From Pseudonocardia sp. HH130630-07 (GTDB lineage Bacteria > Actinomycetota > Actinomycetes > Mycobacteriales > Pseudonocardiaceae), in the NCBI RefSeq assembly GCF_001698125.1, contig NZ_CP013854.1:5084001-5148000 (forward strand): a stretch of DNA of 64,000 bases. The letters are read 5' to 3'. The notes beneath the pieces were generated by a model, which did no database searches, had not been told where the DNA came from, and worked only from the letters and a program-made list of their open reading frames with translations. Below are positions 52,097 to 60,846 of the stretch, one piece after another. Each line of letters starts with the position of its first letter. Positions within the stretch are counted from its first letter, which is position 1. A program made the position numbers and the translations under genes.

Positions 52097-53860
52097 TCAG
52101 GAACGCTCGGGCAGGGTGATCGTCGAGGTGCCGCCGGCGACCTCGATCCGGGAACCGTCGGCGTCCGGCAGCTCGCCGGTCTCGCGCGGGTCGTGGCCGG
52201 TGACGGTGACCTGGATCCGGTGCCCGGCCGGGACCAGGTAGGACGTCGGGAGCATCGCGAACTGCAGCCGGGCCGGTTCCCCCGGTGCGACGGGCGCGGC
52301 GTCGGCGGCGAAAGCGCGGTGCCACGGCACCCCGTCGGGCAGCGCGTACGGGGCCGGGGCGGTGGCCCGCAGCGACACCTGCTGGCGGCCCTCGGTGATC
52401 ACCGTGGTGCTGCCGTCCGGCGCGACGTCCTCCAGGTAGGCGAACACGTGCGCGTCGGTGCGGTCGACCGACACGGTCAGGTCGAGGACGGGCGTACCGG
52501 TGATCTCGGTGTCGCGCTCCGCGGCCGCCCCGGTGAAGCTGGTCCCGGCGCCCGGGATGTGGCAGGGCTGGATCGTGGAGCCGGAGCCCGGGTCCTGCGG
52601 GCAGCCGGCCGCGGTGTCGACGGTGAACGGGCGGGCGCCCGGCGCCGTGGAGCCGAGCACGCCGTCCCCGCCGAGCGCCCTCGGCGTCGCGGTGGTGCCG
52701 GCGGGCGGCCAGGTGTCCGCGGACTTCCACTGGAGCCCGGTGGCGTCGGGCAGGTCGGAGGCCGGGGTGGCGTAGCGGATCGGCGGCTCGTCGTCGATCC
52801 CGGTGTCGATCCCCTTGAGGTGGGTGTCGAAGAACCGGTGCGCCTCCTCGACCAGCCCGAACCCGGCGTTCTCGCAGTGCTTCCACGGCCCGACGAGCAG
52901 CCGGGAGCCCGGGACGTTCAGCAGGGTGGCGATGCCCTGGCCACGCAGCTCGTCGCGCCAGCCGCCGATCACGTACACCGGGACGTCGGCGGCCCGGATC
53001 TGGTCGGCGTAGCTGCCGACGCTGCCCTCGGACCAGAACTTCGACGCCACCAGCGGGGAGAAGCTGTCCCGGAACGGCATGCCGCGCCACATGTCGGCCA
53101 GCGGCGCCGCCTTCTGGTGCTCGACGGCGGCCTCGCGCAGCAGGGTCTTGTCGGCGTCGCCGTCGACCGGGTTGTTCGCGAGGTCCTGCTCGACGGTGCG
53201 CGACGGGCCGAACCCCCACTGCGCGGAGATCCCGCCGACCCGCCAGGCGTCGTACTTGTCCCAGGAGAAGCAGCCGGCGAGGACCGCCTTCAGGCGCGGC
53301 GGCCGCACGGTCAGCGAGTGCATCGCGGCGTCACCGGTGTTGGAGCAGCCGTACATGCCGACGTTGCCGTCCGACCAGGGCTGCGTGCCGAGCCACTCGG
53401 TCACCTCGTAGGCGTCGCCGGCCTCGAGCCGGTCGTTGTACCCGCGGCGGACGCCGAAGGACTGGCCGTTGCCGCGGCGTGCCACCTGGGCGACGACGTA
53501 GCCGTCGTCGGTCAGGGTCGGGATGGTCTGGATGCCGCCGGTCTTCGGTCCGGCGCCGTCCTCCGGCTTGCGGTCGATCGAGAGGCTGTGCTGCCAGAGC
53601 ACCGGGAAGCTGCCCTCGGCGGCCCGGCCGTCCACCGCCGGGCGGTCGAGCTTCACAGCGAGCCGGGTGCCGTCGCGCATCGGCAGGTAGAAGGACTCGG
53701 TGACGCGCTCGGTGAACTGCTTCTCCGGCCGGTAGGTGCCGAACCCGGCGCCGTCGGGCGCCGCCGGCGCCGCGGCGGGGCCGGTACACGCGGTCAGGAC
53801 GAGCAGGGTCGCGAGCGCGACGAGGCCGGTGAACCGTCGTCGGGGGGATCTTCCGGGCAT
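52097..53860 (-). CDS. CocE/NonD family secreted hydrolase
   Basis: X-Pro dipeptidyl-peptidase/cocaine-esterase-type lipoprotein of 587 residues. Lipobox LLVLTAC lies near residue 24. The alpha/beta domain has nucleophile MYGCSNTGDAAM, acid GGWRDELRG and base GPWKHCEN; the C-terminal jelly-roll (FTGAAAERDTEITGTPVLDL, VPAGHRIQVTVTGHD) is complete. ATG at 53860 follows GGAGG. It probably hydrolyses an ester or amide outside the cell; 68 nt downstream of the efflux gene. Confidence 0.9.
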   Translation of the reverse strand: MPGRSPRRRFTGLVALATLLVLTACTGPAAAPAAPDGAGFGTYRPEKQFTERVTESFYLPMRDGTRLAVKLDRPAVDGRAAEGSFPVLWQHSLSIDRKPEDGAGPKTGGIQTIPTLTDDGYVVAQVARRGNGQSFGVRRGYNDRLEAGDAYEVTEWLGTQPWSDGNVGMYGCSNTGDAAMHSLTVRPPRLKAVLAGCFSWDKYDAWRVGGISAQWGFGPSRTVEQDLANNPVDGDADKTLLREAAVEHQKAAPLADMWRGMPFRDSFSPLVASKFWSEGSVGSYADQIRAADVPVYVIGGWRDELRGQGIATLLNVPGSRLLVGPWKHCENAGFGLVEEAHRFFDTHLKGIDTGIDDEPPIRYATPASDLPDATGLQWKSADTWPPAGTTATPRALGGDGVLGSTAPGARPFTVDTAAGCPQDPGSGSTIQPCHIPGAGTSFTGAAAERDTEITGTPVLDLTVSVDRTDAHVFAYLEDVAPDGSTTVITEGRQQVSLRATAPAPYALPDGVPWHRAFAADAAPVAPGEPARLQFAMLPTSYLVPAGHRIQVTVTGHDPRETGELPDADGSRIEVAGGTSTITLPERS

Positions 53861-53928
53861 GCGGGAACCTCCGTGCAGCAGTCGGTCGGTGGTGCAGCGG
53901 TCGGGCGGGAGTCGGGTCGAGAGCGGGG

Positions 53929-55434
53929 TCAGCGCGCGGCGGGCGCCCCGGCGAGCGTGTTCTCGCGGATCGCGAGCACCGCGACCAGCGCGAGCGCGGC
54001 GATCGGCAGTGTGAGGAGGAAGACCAGCTGCAGGCCGCCGGTGTAGGCGTTCCGGACGGCGTCGGCGAGCGGCCCGGGCAGGGCGGCGACCTGGGCCGGC
54101 GTGCCGAGCAGCCGGCGGACGCCGTCGTCGGAGGCGGGCAGCCCGGCCGCGGTCAGCGCAGCGGGCAGCTCGGCCCGCAGCCGGGCGGTGATCAGCGCGC
54201 CGAACACGGCGACCCCGACCGCGCCGCCCAGCGTCCTGGTGAACGTGACCGACGAACCGGCGACGCCGACGTCGCGGGGTCCGGCGGCGTTCTGCGCGGC
54301 CAGCACGAGCACCTGCTGGGTCATGCCGGTGCCGGCCCCGAGCACCGCCATGCCGAGCGCGACCTGCCAGGCCGGGGTCTGCGGGGTGAGCGGGGCGAGG
54401 ACCGCGAGGCCGGCGACCAGCAGGGCGCACCCGGTCGCCGGGAACCGTTTCCAGCGCCCGGTCCGCACGATCCGGCGGCCCACCACGGCCGAGGTGAGGA
54501 TCATGGTCCCGATCTGGGGGAGCATGAGCAGACCGGCGGTCATCGCGTCGTGGCCGTGCACGACCTGCAGGAACTGCGGGAGATAGATGATCCCGCCGAA
54601 CATGACGGTGCCGACCAGCAGGCTGGTGGCGCAGGCGATGGTGACCGTGCGGCTGCGGAACAGGTGCGGTGGCAGGATCGGGTCCGCCGCGCGGCGCTCG
54701 CGCAGCACCGCCGCGCCGGTCAGGGCGACCACGAGCGCGGCGAGCACCGCGGTCTCGAGGCCGGCCCACGGCCAGGCCGTGCCGCCGGCGGACAGTGCCA
54801 GCACCAGCCCGCCCGCCGCACCGGCGATCAGGGCGGCCCCGGCGACGTCGAGCGGTGCCGCCCGGCGGCCGGGCCGGACGTCCGGGGCCAGCCGGACCAG
54901 CGCGGCGGCGACCAGCGTGACCGGGACGACGCCGAGGAAACACCACCGCCAGCCCGGCCCGCCCGGGCTCACCAGCAGCCCGCCCACCAGGGGTCCCGCG
55001 ACCGACGCGGTGCCGAACGACAACCCGAACCAGCCCGTGTAGCGGCCGCGCTCGCGGGCCGGGACGAGCCCCGCGACGAGCGCGTTCGTGCAGGCCAGGA
55101 TGCCGCCGGAGGCCGCACCCTGCAGCGCCCGCCCGGCGATCAGCCAGCCCGTCGACGGCGCGAGGCCCGCGACGAGCGACGCCACGACGAACAGCCCGAT
55201 CGACACCATCAGCATCGGCCGGGCCCCGCGACGGTCGGCGAGCTTGCCGAACACCGGAGTGGCGGCGGTCATCGTGAGCAGCGCCGCGGCCGCCACCCAG
55301 GCCACCTGGTCCTGCCCGCCGAGCTCGCCGGCGATCGTCGGCAGGGCGATGCCGATGATCGTGTTCGTCAGCGAGCCGGTGAACAGGGCGACCAGCGCGC
55401 CGCCGAGCACGGCGGGCGTCGAGTACTCACGCAT
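53929..55434 (-). CDS. MFS drug:H+ antiporter, DHA2 (EmrB/QacA) type
   Basis: Fourteen-helix efflux transporter of 501 residues. Motifs LFTGSLTNTIIGIALPTIAG, motif A GKLADRRGARPMLMV and motif C-like GLSFGTASVAGPLVGGLL are present. Its start lies 8 nt inside the 3' end of the dehydratase-like gene upstream, so it is coupled to that operon. It may export a substrate or product of the pathway rather than a drug. Confidence 0.9.
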   Translation of the reverse strand: MREYSTPAVLGGALVALFTGSLTNTIIGIALPTIAGELGGQDQVAWVAAAALLTMTAATPVFGKLADRRGARPMLMVSIGLFVVASLVAGLAPSTGWLIAGRALQGAASGGILACTNALVAGLVPARERGRYTGWFGLSFGTASVAGPLVGGLLVSPGGPGWRWCFLGVVPVTLVAAALVRLAPDVRPGRRAAPLDVAGAALIAGAAGGLVLALSAGGTAWPWAGLETAVLAALVVALTGAAVLRERRAADPILPPHLFRSRTVTIACATSLLVGTVMFGGIIYLPQFLQVVHGHDAMTAGLLMLPQIGTMILTSAVVGRRIVRTGRWKRFPATGCALLVAGLAVLAPLTPQTPAWQVALGMAVLGAGTGMTQQVLVLAAQNAAGPRDVGVAGSSVTFTRTLGGAVGVAVFGALITARLRAELPAALTAAGLPASDDGVRRLLGTPAQVAALPGPLADAVRNAYTGGLQLVFLLTLPIAALALVAVLAIRENTLAGAPAAR

Positions 55435-56683
55435 CGGCGCGGGCCGGCAGCACCTCGGCCTCGAGCCAGCCGCCGACGGTGCCGTCCAGGTAGGCGGGAT
55501 CGGAGCGGCGGGCGTCGACGTTGTCGGCGTGCAGCTCGAGCACCGGGATCCCGGCGGCGCGCAACGCGCGGGTGGTGGCCCAGCTGCCCCGGGCGTCGTC
55601 GGAGACGAGATGGACGACGCCGTCGACGCCGTGCGAGCGGGCCTCCTTCACGTACCACTCGGCCGACCACGGCGGGGTGTAGAGCTGGTCGGAGAACGCG
55701 GCGAACCGCGCGGCGAGTGCCCGGAGCGGGTCGTCGCCGTGACGGACGTAGCCGTCGGCGGCGATCGCGAGGTACATCGACCACACGAACACCGCGCCGT
55801 AGCGGTCCTGGAACCGCTGGTAGAAGTCCAGGTCGAACCACAGTCCGCGGCCCACCCACATGAGCCGGGCGCGCTCGCCGGGGCAGACCGCGGAGCCCGC
55901 GGCGATCCGCTCGGCCACCTCGTCGTGCAGGTTCCGGGCGGCGTCGCGGCCCCAGCCGGTGCCGCGGTGCCACTGCGGGACCATGACCGCCGGGATCGAG
56001 TCGGTGACGGCGACCGGGCACGGCCGGGCCGCGGCGATCAGGTCCCGGGTGCGGCGGTTCCGCTCCTCCTGCTCGTTGACCAGCGCCATCACCTCGGCGA
56101 AACGCTGCTCGGAGAACCGCCGCCCGGTGCGCTGTTCGAGGAACCGGATCAGCCCCTCCAGCTCGCCGGTCATGAGGTCGAGCCGGTCGGTGCCGACGGC
56201 CTCCTCCCAGCGGTGCGGCATCAGCTCCCACCAGCGCTCGGGCACGGTGGCGGCGGCGGCGCTCTCCAGCGGGTAGAACTCCACCCCGGGCTGCTCGCCC
56301 CAGACGTCGAAGATCTTCCGCGAGGCGTCGCCGGTGGTCTCGGCGAGGACGATCGAGGGCTGTGGCAGCCCGCCCCACGGGGCGGTGCCGGGGTCGGTGT
56401 CGAACGCGCTGCCGAGCGCGGTCGAGCTGTACTGCTCGGTGTAGTCGGGGTAGCCGCGCTCCCGCAGCCGGGCCAGGTGGTCCTGGGTCCGGCGCTTGGC
56501 CGCGACGATCGAGGCCCACCACTGGTTGACGACGTAGGGGATCCCCATCGCCCGGAAGATCTCCTGTGGCGCGTCCGCGTTGACCAGGGCCAGCGGGGCC
56601 CCCGCCGCGACCTGCGCCTGCAGCTCGGCGAACCACCGGCGCTGGTGGGCGGTGGCGGCCGTCGCGCTGGGCAGCCGCGTCAC
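55427..56683 (-). CDS. 2-hydroxyacyl-CoA dehydratase family protein, subunit 1
   Basis: HgdB/FldC-family subunit of 418 residues. Family-like blocks are PQEIFRAMGIPYVVNQWWAS, AETTGDASRKIFDVWGE, LVNEQEERNRRTRDLI and GIPVLELHADNVDARR. Family enzymes carry three cysteines for a [4Fe-4S] cluster; here the expected late Cys before GIPVLELHAD is absent (LVSDDARGSWATT) and only two isolated Cys are seen. Chemistry may differ from the classical radical dehydration. GTG at 56683 overlaps the partner's stop. Confidence 0.82.
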   Translation of the reverse strand: MTRLPSATAATAHQRRWFAELQAQVAAGAPLALVNADAPQEIFRAMGIPYVVNQWWASIVAAKRRTQDHLARLRERGYPDYTEQYSSTALGSAFDTDPGTAPWGGLPQPSIVLAETTGDASRKIFDVWGEQPGVEFYPLESAAAATVPERWWELMPHRWEEAVGTDRLDLMTGELEGLIRFLEQRTGRRFSEQRFAEVMALVNEQEERNRRTRDLIAAARPCPVAVTDSIPAVMVPQWHRGTGWGRDAARNLHDEVAERIAAGSAVCPGERARLMWVGRGLWFDLDFYQRFQDRYGAVFVWSMYLAIAADGYVRHGDDPLRALAARFAAFSDQLYTPPWSAEWYVKEARSHGVDGVVHLVSDDARGSWATTRALRAAGIPVLELHADNVDARRSDPAYLDGTVGGWLEAEVLPARADA

Positions 56684-57729
56684 GCCGCCACCGCCAGGTG
56701 CAGCTCCCGGACCACCCGGGCGGCGTCGACGCCGCCGTAGTCCTGCCGGTCCACCAGCACGGCCGGGACGCCCGCCGCGGCGCGCTGGGCGGGGAAGTCC
56801 CACGGCGGGCCGTCGTCGAACCGGCGCACGTAGGACAGCAGGCCCTCGGCTCCGCGGTCCCGCACGGCCGCCGCGGTGTGCGCGGCGCGGTCCCGGATGG
56901 ACGCGCGGGGCGCCGCCGGGCCGGCCGACTGGTAGCGCTCGGCCAGTGCGAGCTCCAGCCGCCCCGGGTCCGGGAGCCCGACGTCACCGAGCGCCCACAG
57001 GTCCCCGCGGTCGTGGTCCTCCCCGACGACCAGCAGTCCGGCGTCCTCCAGCGCCGCGTAGACCGCGGGATCGTCGTGGCTGCTGCCGGTCAGGTGGATC
57101 GGGTGGCCGGGCCGGGCCGGGCGCTCCGCCAGCTCGGTCAGCAGCGTGTCGAGCAGCGGGAGCACCTCGGCCACGGGGCGGGTGCACGCGGTGCGGACCA
57201 CGTCGAGCATCTCGGTCCCGGTCAGCCGCCGCTGCGCGCGCAACGCACCGATCTCGCGGACCCGCGCCCGCAGCCGGTCGTGCGCGACGACGGCGTCGGC
57301 GAGCGCGGCGTCGTCCACCCCGCCGAGCCAGGACCGGAACTCCCGCACCTTCGCCAGGACGTACCGCGTCGTCGTGCGGTGCGGCAGGTGCAGGACGTCG
57401 ACCAGGTGCACCGGGGGCAGCGCGACGTCGGTGACCCGGTGCAGCTCCCGGAGCACGTAGAACAGCCGTAGCGACGCCTCGCAGTCGCGCGACACGACCA
57501 GCACGTCCAGCGGGCCGTAGGTCCCGGCGAGCAGCCGGGTCAGGATCGAGCAGGCGACCGGGTCGAGCCCGCCACCGAGGTACGCACGCCCGGGGGAGGC
57601 GTCCTCGGACGGGGATCCGGCCAGGCGGACCGGGGTGTACCCGGCCGCCGTCAGCAGTTCGACGGGCACGTCGGCGCCCACGTAGCCGGCCACCGGCCCC
57701 GGCACCGGGTGCACGGGTCCGGGCAGCAT
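56680..57729 (-). CDS. 2-hydroxyacyl-CoA dehydratase family protein, subunit 2
   Basis: Partner subunit of 349 residues. It keeps Cys60 (LDPVACSILTRLL) and Cys83 (VSRDCEASLRLFY) at family positions, but the C-terminal FCDP-type cluster ligand reads RRFDDGPPWDFP, so the third Cys is missing. The DxxxG-like ending VLVDRQDYGGVDAARV is normal. ATG at 57729 starts 44 nt after the CoA-transferase stop. No HgdC/ArCG-type ATPase activator is in the window. Confidence 0.8.
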   Translation of the reverse strand: MLPGPVHPVPGPVAGYVGADVPVELLTAAGYTPVRLAGSPSEDASPGRAYLGGGLDPVACSILTRLLAGTYGPLDVLVVSRDCEASLRLFYVLRELHRVTDVALPPVHLVDVLHLPHRTTTRYVLAKVREFRSWLGGVDDAALADAVVAHDRLRARVREIGALRAQRRLTGTEMLDVVRTACTRPVAEVLPLLDTLLTELAERPARPGHPIHLTGSSHDDPAVYAALEDAGLLVVGEDHDRGDLWALGDVGLPDPGRLELALAERYQSAGPAAPRASIRDRAAHTAAAVRDRGAEGLLSYVRRFDDGPPWDFPAQRAAAGVPAVLVDRQDYGGVDAARVVRELHLAVAA

Positions 57730-57773
57730 CAGATCACCGACCCGTCGGCCAGTTCGGCCAGCCGTTCCGGGCT

Positions 57774-58967
57774 TTAGCCGAGCAGCTCGCGGTACACGTG
57801 GTCGTTGTGCTCGCCCAGCGCGGGCGGCGGCGCGTCGAGCCCGACCGACGAGCCGGAGAAGACGATCGGCACCCCGGTCGCGGACAGGTCCGCGACGGCG
57901 CCGTGCACCGGGTGCGCGATCGGGACGACCTCGCGGCGGTCGCGCACCAGCGGGTCCCGCACCGCCTGGCGCGGGTCGCGAACCTGCGCCGCGGGCACCC
58001 CGAACTCGGCCAGCCGGTCGACGATCTCGGTGGCCGATCGGGTCGCGCACCAGTCGCCGATCAGCGCGTGCAGCTCGTCCGCGCGTCGTACGCGCTCGTC
58101 GCGGGTGGCGAAGCGGGCGTCGTCGACGAGGTCGTCGCGGTCCATCGCCCGCAGCACCCCGGCGGCGAACGCGTCGGTGGGCGCGCACAGCGCGATGTGC
58201 CCGTCGGCGGCGGCCAGGATCCCGAACGGCGCCAGGCGCGGCACCATCGAGCCGGTCCGCTGCGGCAGCCCGACGGCGTCGAACGCGTCGAACGGCTCGC
58301 AGGCGACCAGCGATGTGAGCGCCCCCAGCATCGAGACGTCGACGTGCTGGCCCTCGCCGGTGGTCTCGGCCTGCAGCAGTGCCGACACCGTCCCGACGAC
58401 CGCGAACAGCGGCGCGAGCAGGTCACCGACCGGCAGCCCGAACCGGACCGGGTCGCCGTCCGGCTCGCCGGCCGTCATCATCACGCCGGACAGCGCCTGG
58501 ATGATCGAGTCCATGGCCTTGCCCGAGCCGGGCCCGCCCTGCGCGCCGAACCCGCTGATCGAGGTGTAGACCAGCCGCGGGTTGATCTCGCGGACCGACG
58601 CGTAGTCGATCCCGAGCCGCTGCGTGACGCCGGGGGAGTAGTTCTCCACCACCACGTCCGCGTCCCGGACGAGATCGGCGAAGACCTCGCGCGCCCGCGG
58701 GTCCTTCAGGTTCAGCGTGACCGACTGCTTGCCCCGGCCGCGGACCAGCATGGAGACCGACATGTCGTCGTCGTGCCGGCGGGCCAGCGCGAGACCGTCC
58801 CGCCCGAGGTAGGGCGCGTTGTTGCGGGAGGTGTCCCCGCCGGTGCCGGGGTTCTCCACCTTGATCACGGTCGCGCCCAGCCCGGCCAGCAGCAGGGTGG
58901 CGTACGGACCGGCCAGCGCGGTGGTCAGGTCGATGACGGTGCGGCCGGCGAGCGGCTGGTCGGTCAC
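57774..58967 (-). CDS. CaiB/BaiF family III CoA-transferase
   Basis: CoA-transferase of 397 residues, which moves CoA between carboxylic acids through a Glu/Asp mixed anhydride. Catalytic Asp153 lies in KAMDSIIQALSG; LAGLGATVIKVENPG, NLKDPRAREVFADLV, VVENYSPGVTQRLGI and LNPRLVY-type blocks are present. GTG at 58967 overlaps the CapA-like stop. It would activate the acid for the dehydratase-like pair downstream, as in hydroxy-acid fermentation and carnitine pathways. Confidence 0.92.
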   Translation of the reverse strand: MTDQPLAGRTVIDLTTALAGPYATLLLAGLGATVIKVENPGTGGDTSRNNAPYLGRDGLALARRHDDDMSVSMLVRGRGKQSVTLNLKDPRAREVFADLVRDADVVVENYSPGVTQRLGIDYASVREINPRLVYTSISGFGAQGGPGSGKAMDSIIQALSGVMMTAGEPDGDPVRFGLPVGDLLAPLFAVVGTVSALLQAETTGEGQHVDVSMLGALTSLVACEPFDAFDAVGLPQRTGSMVPRLAPFGILAAADGHIALCAPTDAFAAGVLRAMDRDDLVDDARFATRDERVRRADELHALIGDWCATRSATEIVDRLAEFGVPAAQVRDPRQAVRDPLVRDRREVVPIAHPVHGAVADLSATGVPIVFSGSSVGLDAPPPALGEHNDHVYRELLG

Positions 58968-60076
58968 GAGATCTCCTCGATGAGCACCCGGTCGCCGCGG
59001 CGGACGAGGGTGGCGTTCAGCCCGGCGCGGGCGGTGATGTCCTGGACGTAGCCGACGACGGGTGAGTCCGGTCCCTGCGGTACCGGGCGTCCGGCGTCGT
59101 CGATCCGGCACGGCACGATCCCCGCGTCGACCAGCCCGTCCCGGTCGAACGTGCAGGTGGCGACGACGGTGTCCCGGCTCTCGGGGTGGAACGGGTAGTA
59201 GGGCATGTCCGGGTCGGGGGCGAAGCCGTAGAGCTCCTGGCGCCGCGCGGCCCAGGCCGCCCGCTCGGGACTGTCCGTGGCCACGGTGAGCGCCCGGGTC
59301 ACGGTCACGAAGTTCCCGAGGCCGTGGAAGATCGGCCGGCCGCGCCACACCTCGATCCCGCGCATGATGTGCGCGTGGTGACCGAAGACGGCGTCCGCCC
59401 CGGCGTCGATCGCGGCGCGGGCGACCGGCGACTCGTACATCGCCACCGCGGCGGGGGTGTGCCCGACGCCCTTGTGCAGCCCGACGAGCACGACGTCGGC
59501 CTCGGCGCGCAGCGCGGCGACGTCGGCGGCCATGGCGGCGAGCGAGTCCGGATCGGCGAACGTGTAGATCGTTGGCGGGCCGCCCGGGCTCGCGTGGTCC
59601 AGCTCGTAGTGGGTGAGCACGTGCACGTAGGCGCAGCCGGCCTTGCGCGAGGTCGCCCAGGACTCCCGGGGACCGACGCAGTTGTAGGACAGCACCCCGA
59701 TCCGCAGCCCGTCGCGCTCGACGACCGCCGGTGTGCGGGCCTCGGTGAGGTCGGCGCCGGCTCCGGCCGGGACCAGCCCGGCCGCCCGGGCGTGGGTGAC
59801 CGTGTCGGTCACGCCGGTCTCGCCGGCGTCGGCGATGTGGTTGCCGGCCAGGGTCACCACGTCGAAGCCGGCTCCGGTGAGCGCGGTCAGGGCGGCCGGG
59901 TCCGCCGGCGGGGCGGGGACGTCCGTGCTGACCTGCACGGTGGTCGTCGAGTGCGGGACCTCGACGTGGCCGATCGTCACGTCGGCCGCCCGCAGCACCG
60001 GCGCCGACGGGACGAGGAAGGACGCCGGGTCCGGCTCGTCGAGGATCAGGTCCCCGACGGACGCGATCGTGATCAT
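58964..60076 (-). CDS. CapA-like metallophosphoesterase
   Basis: Protein of 370 residues of the CapA/PgsA poly-gamma-glutamate family with calcineurin-like metal motifs: SVGDLILDEP, VTLAGNHIADAG, VGLHKGVGHTP and FGHHAHIMRGIE. Unlike CapA of Bacillus it shows no membrane anchor or signal peptide, so it is probably soluble. No capBC genes are present. Its start abuts the ATPase stop and its stop overlaps the CoA-transferase, tying it to the operon; hydrolysis of an imported conjugate or phosphoester is one possibility. Confidence 0.82.
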   Translation of the reverse strand: MITIASVGDLILDEPDPASFLVPSAPVLRAADVTIGHVEVPHSTTTVQVSTDVPAPPADPAALTALTGAGFDVVTLAGNHIADAGETGVTDTVTHARAAGLVPAGAGADLTEARTPAVVERDGLRIGVLSYNCVGPRESWATSRKAGCAYVHVLTHYELDHASPGGPPTIYTFADPDSLAAMAADVAALRAEADVVLVGLHKGVGHTPAAVAMYESPVARAAIDAGADAVFGHHAHIMRGIEVWRGRPIFHGLGNFVTVTRALTVATDSPERAAWAARRQELYGFAPDPDMPYYPFHPESRDTVVATCTFDRDGLVDAGIVPCRIDDAGRPVPQGPDSPVVGYVQDITARAGLNATLVRRGDRVLIEEIS

Positions 60077-60846
60077 GCGGTCACCTCACGGGCGTGGCGG
60101 GACAGGAACGCGTGCAGCCGTGGGCTCGCTGGGTTCCCGAAGATCTCCGCGGGGGTGCCGGTCTCCACGATCCGCCCGGACTCCATGAACACGACGCGGT
60201 CGGCGACCTCGCGGGCGAAGGCCATCTCGTGGGTCACGACGATCATGGTCAGACCCTCGGCCGCCAGCCCGCGCAGGACGCTGAGCACCTCCTCGACGAG
60301 CTCGGGATCGAGTGCCGAGGTGGGCTTGTCGAACAGCATGATCCGCGGCCGGGTCGCCAGCGCGCGGGCGATCGCGACCCGTTGCTGCTGGCCGCCGGAG
60401 AGCTGTCGCGGGTAGTGGTCCACCCGGTCCCCGAGCCCGACGCGCTCCAGCAGCGACCGTGCCGTCTCCTCCGCCTGCCCCCGCGAGCGGCCGTGCACCC
60501 GGCGCGGCGCCTCGGTGACGTTGCGCAGGGCGGTGAAGTGCGGGAAGAGGTTGAACTGCTGGAACACCATGCCGATCCGCCTGCGCTGGGCGGCCGTCCC
60601 GCGCGGGGACAGCGGGCGCAGGCCGCCCCGGTGCTCCTCGTGGCCGAGCAGCTCGCCGTCGAGGTACATCGCCCCGCCGTCGATCGCCTCCAGCTGGTGC
60701 ACGCAGCGGGCGAGGGTGGACTTGCCGGACCCGGACGGCCCGATCACCACGACGACCTCGCCCTCGGCGACGTCGAGGTCGACCGCGTCGAGCGCGGTGT
60801 GCGGGCCGAAGCGCTTGGTCAGCGCCCGGAGTTCGAGAACGCTCAT
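60073..60846 (-). CDS. Polar amino-acid ABC transporter ATPase with Walker B Glu-to-Lys change
   Basis: GlnQ/HisP-type ATPase of 257 residues. Walker A GPSGSGKST (36-44), Q-loop VFQQFNLFPH, signature LSGGQQQR and H-loop VTHEMAFA are intact. Walker B reads IMLFDKPTSALDP: the catalytic glutamate is Lys174 (codon AAG at 60327-60325, one base from GAG). Such a change normally blocks ATP hydrolysis while allowing binding. The gene is otherwise undamaged. It overlaps the permease gene and the CapA-like gene. Confidence 0.92.
   Translation of the reverse strand: MSVLELRALTKRFGPHTALDAVDLDVAEGEVVVVIGPSGSGKSTLARCVHQLEAIDGGAMYLDGELLGHEEHRGGLRPLSPRGTAAQRRRIGMVFQQFNLFPHFTALRNVTEAPRRVHGRSRGQAEETARSLLERVGLGDRVDHYPRQLSGGQQQRVAIARALATRPRIMLFDKPTSALDPELVEEVLSVLRGLAAEGLTMIVVTHEMAFAREVADRVVFMESGRIVETGTPAEIFGNPASPRLHAFLSRHAREVTA

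Noticed and set aside
58964..60076. Poly-gamma-glutamate capsule synthesis from the CapA-like gene
   Set aside because: No capB or capC ligase genes and no membrane anchor; the operon context is catabolic transport.
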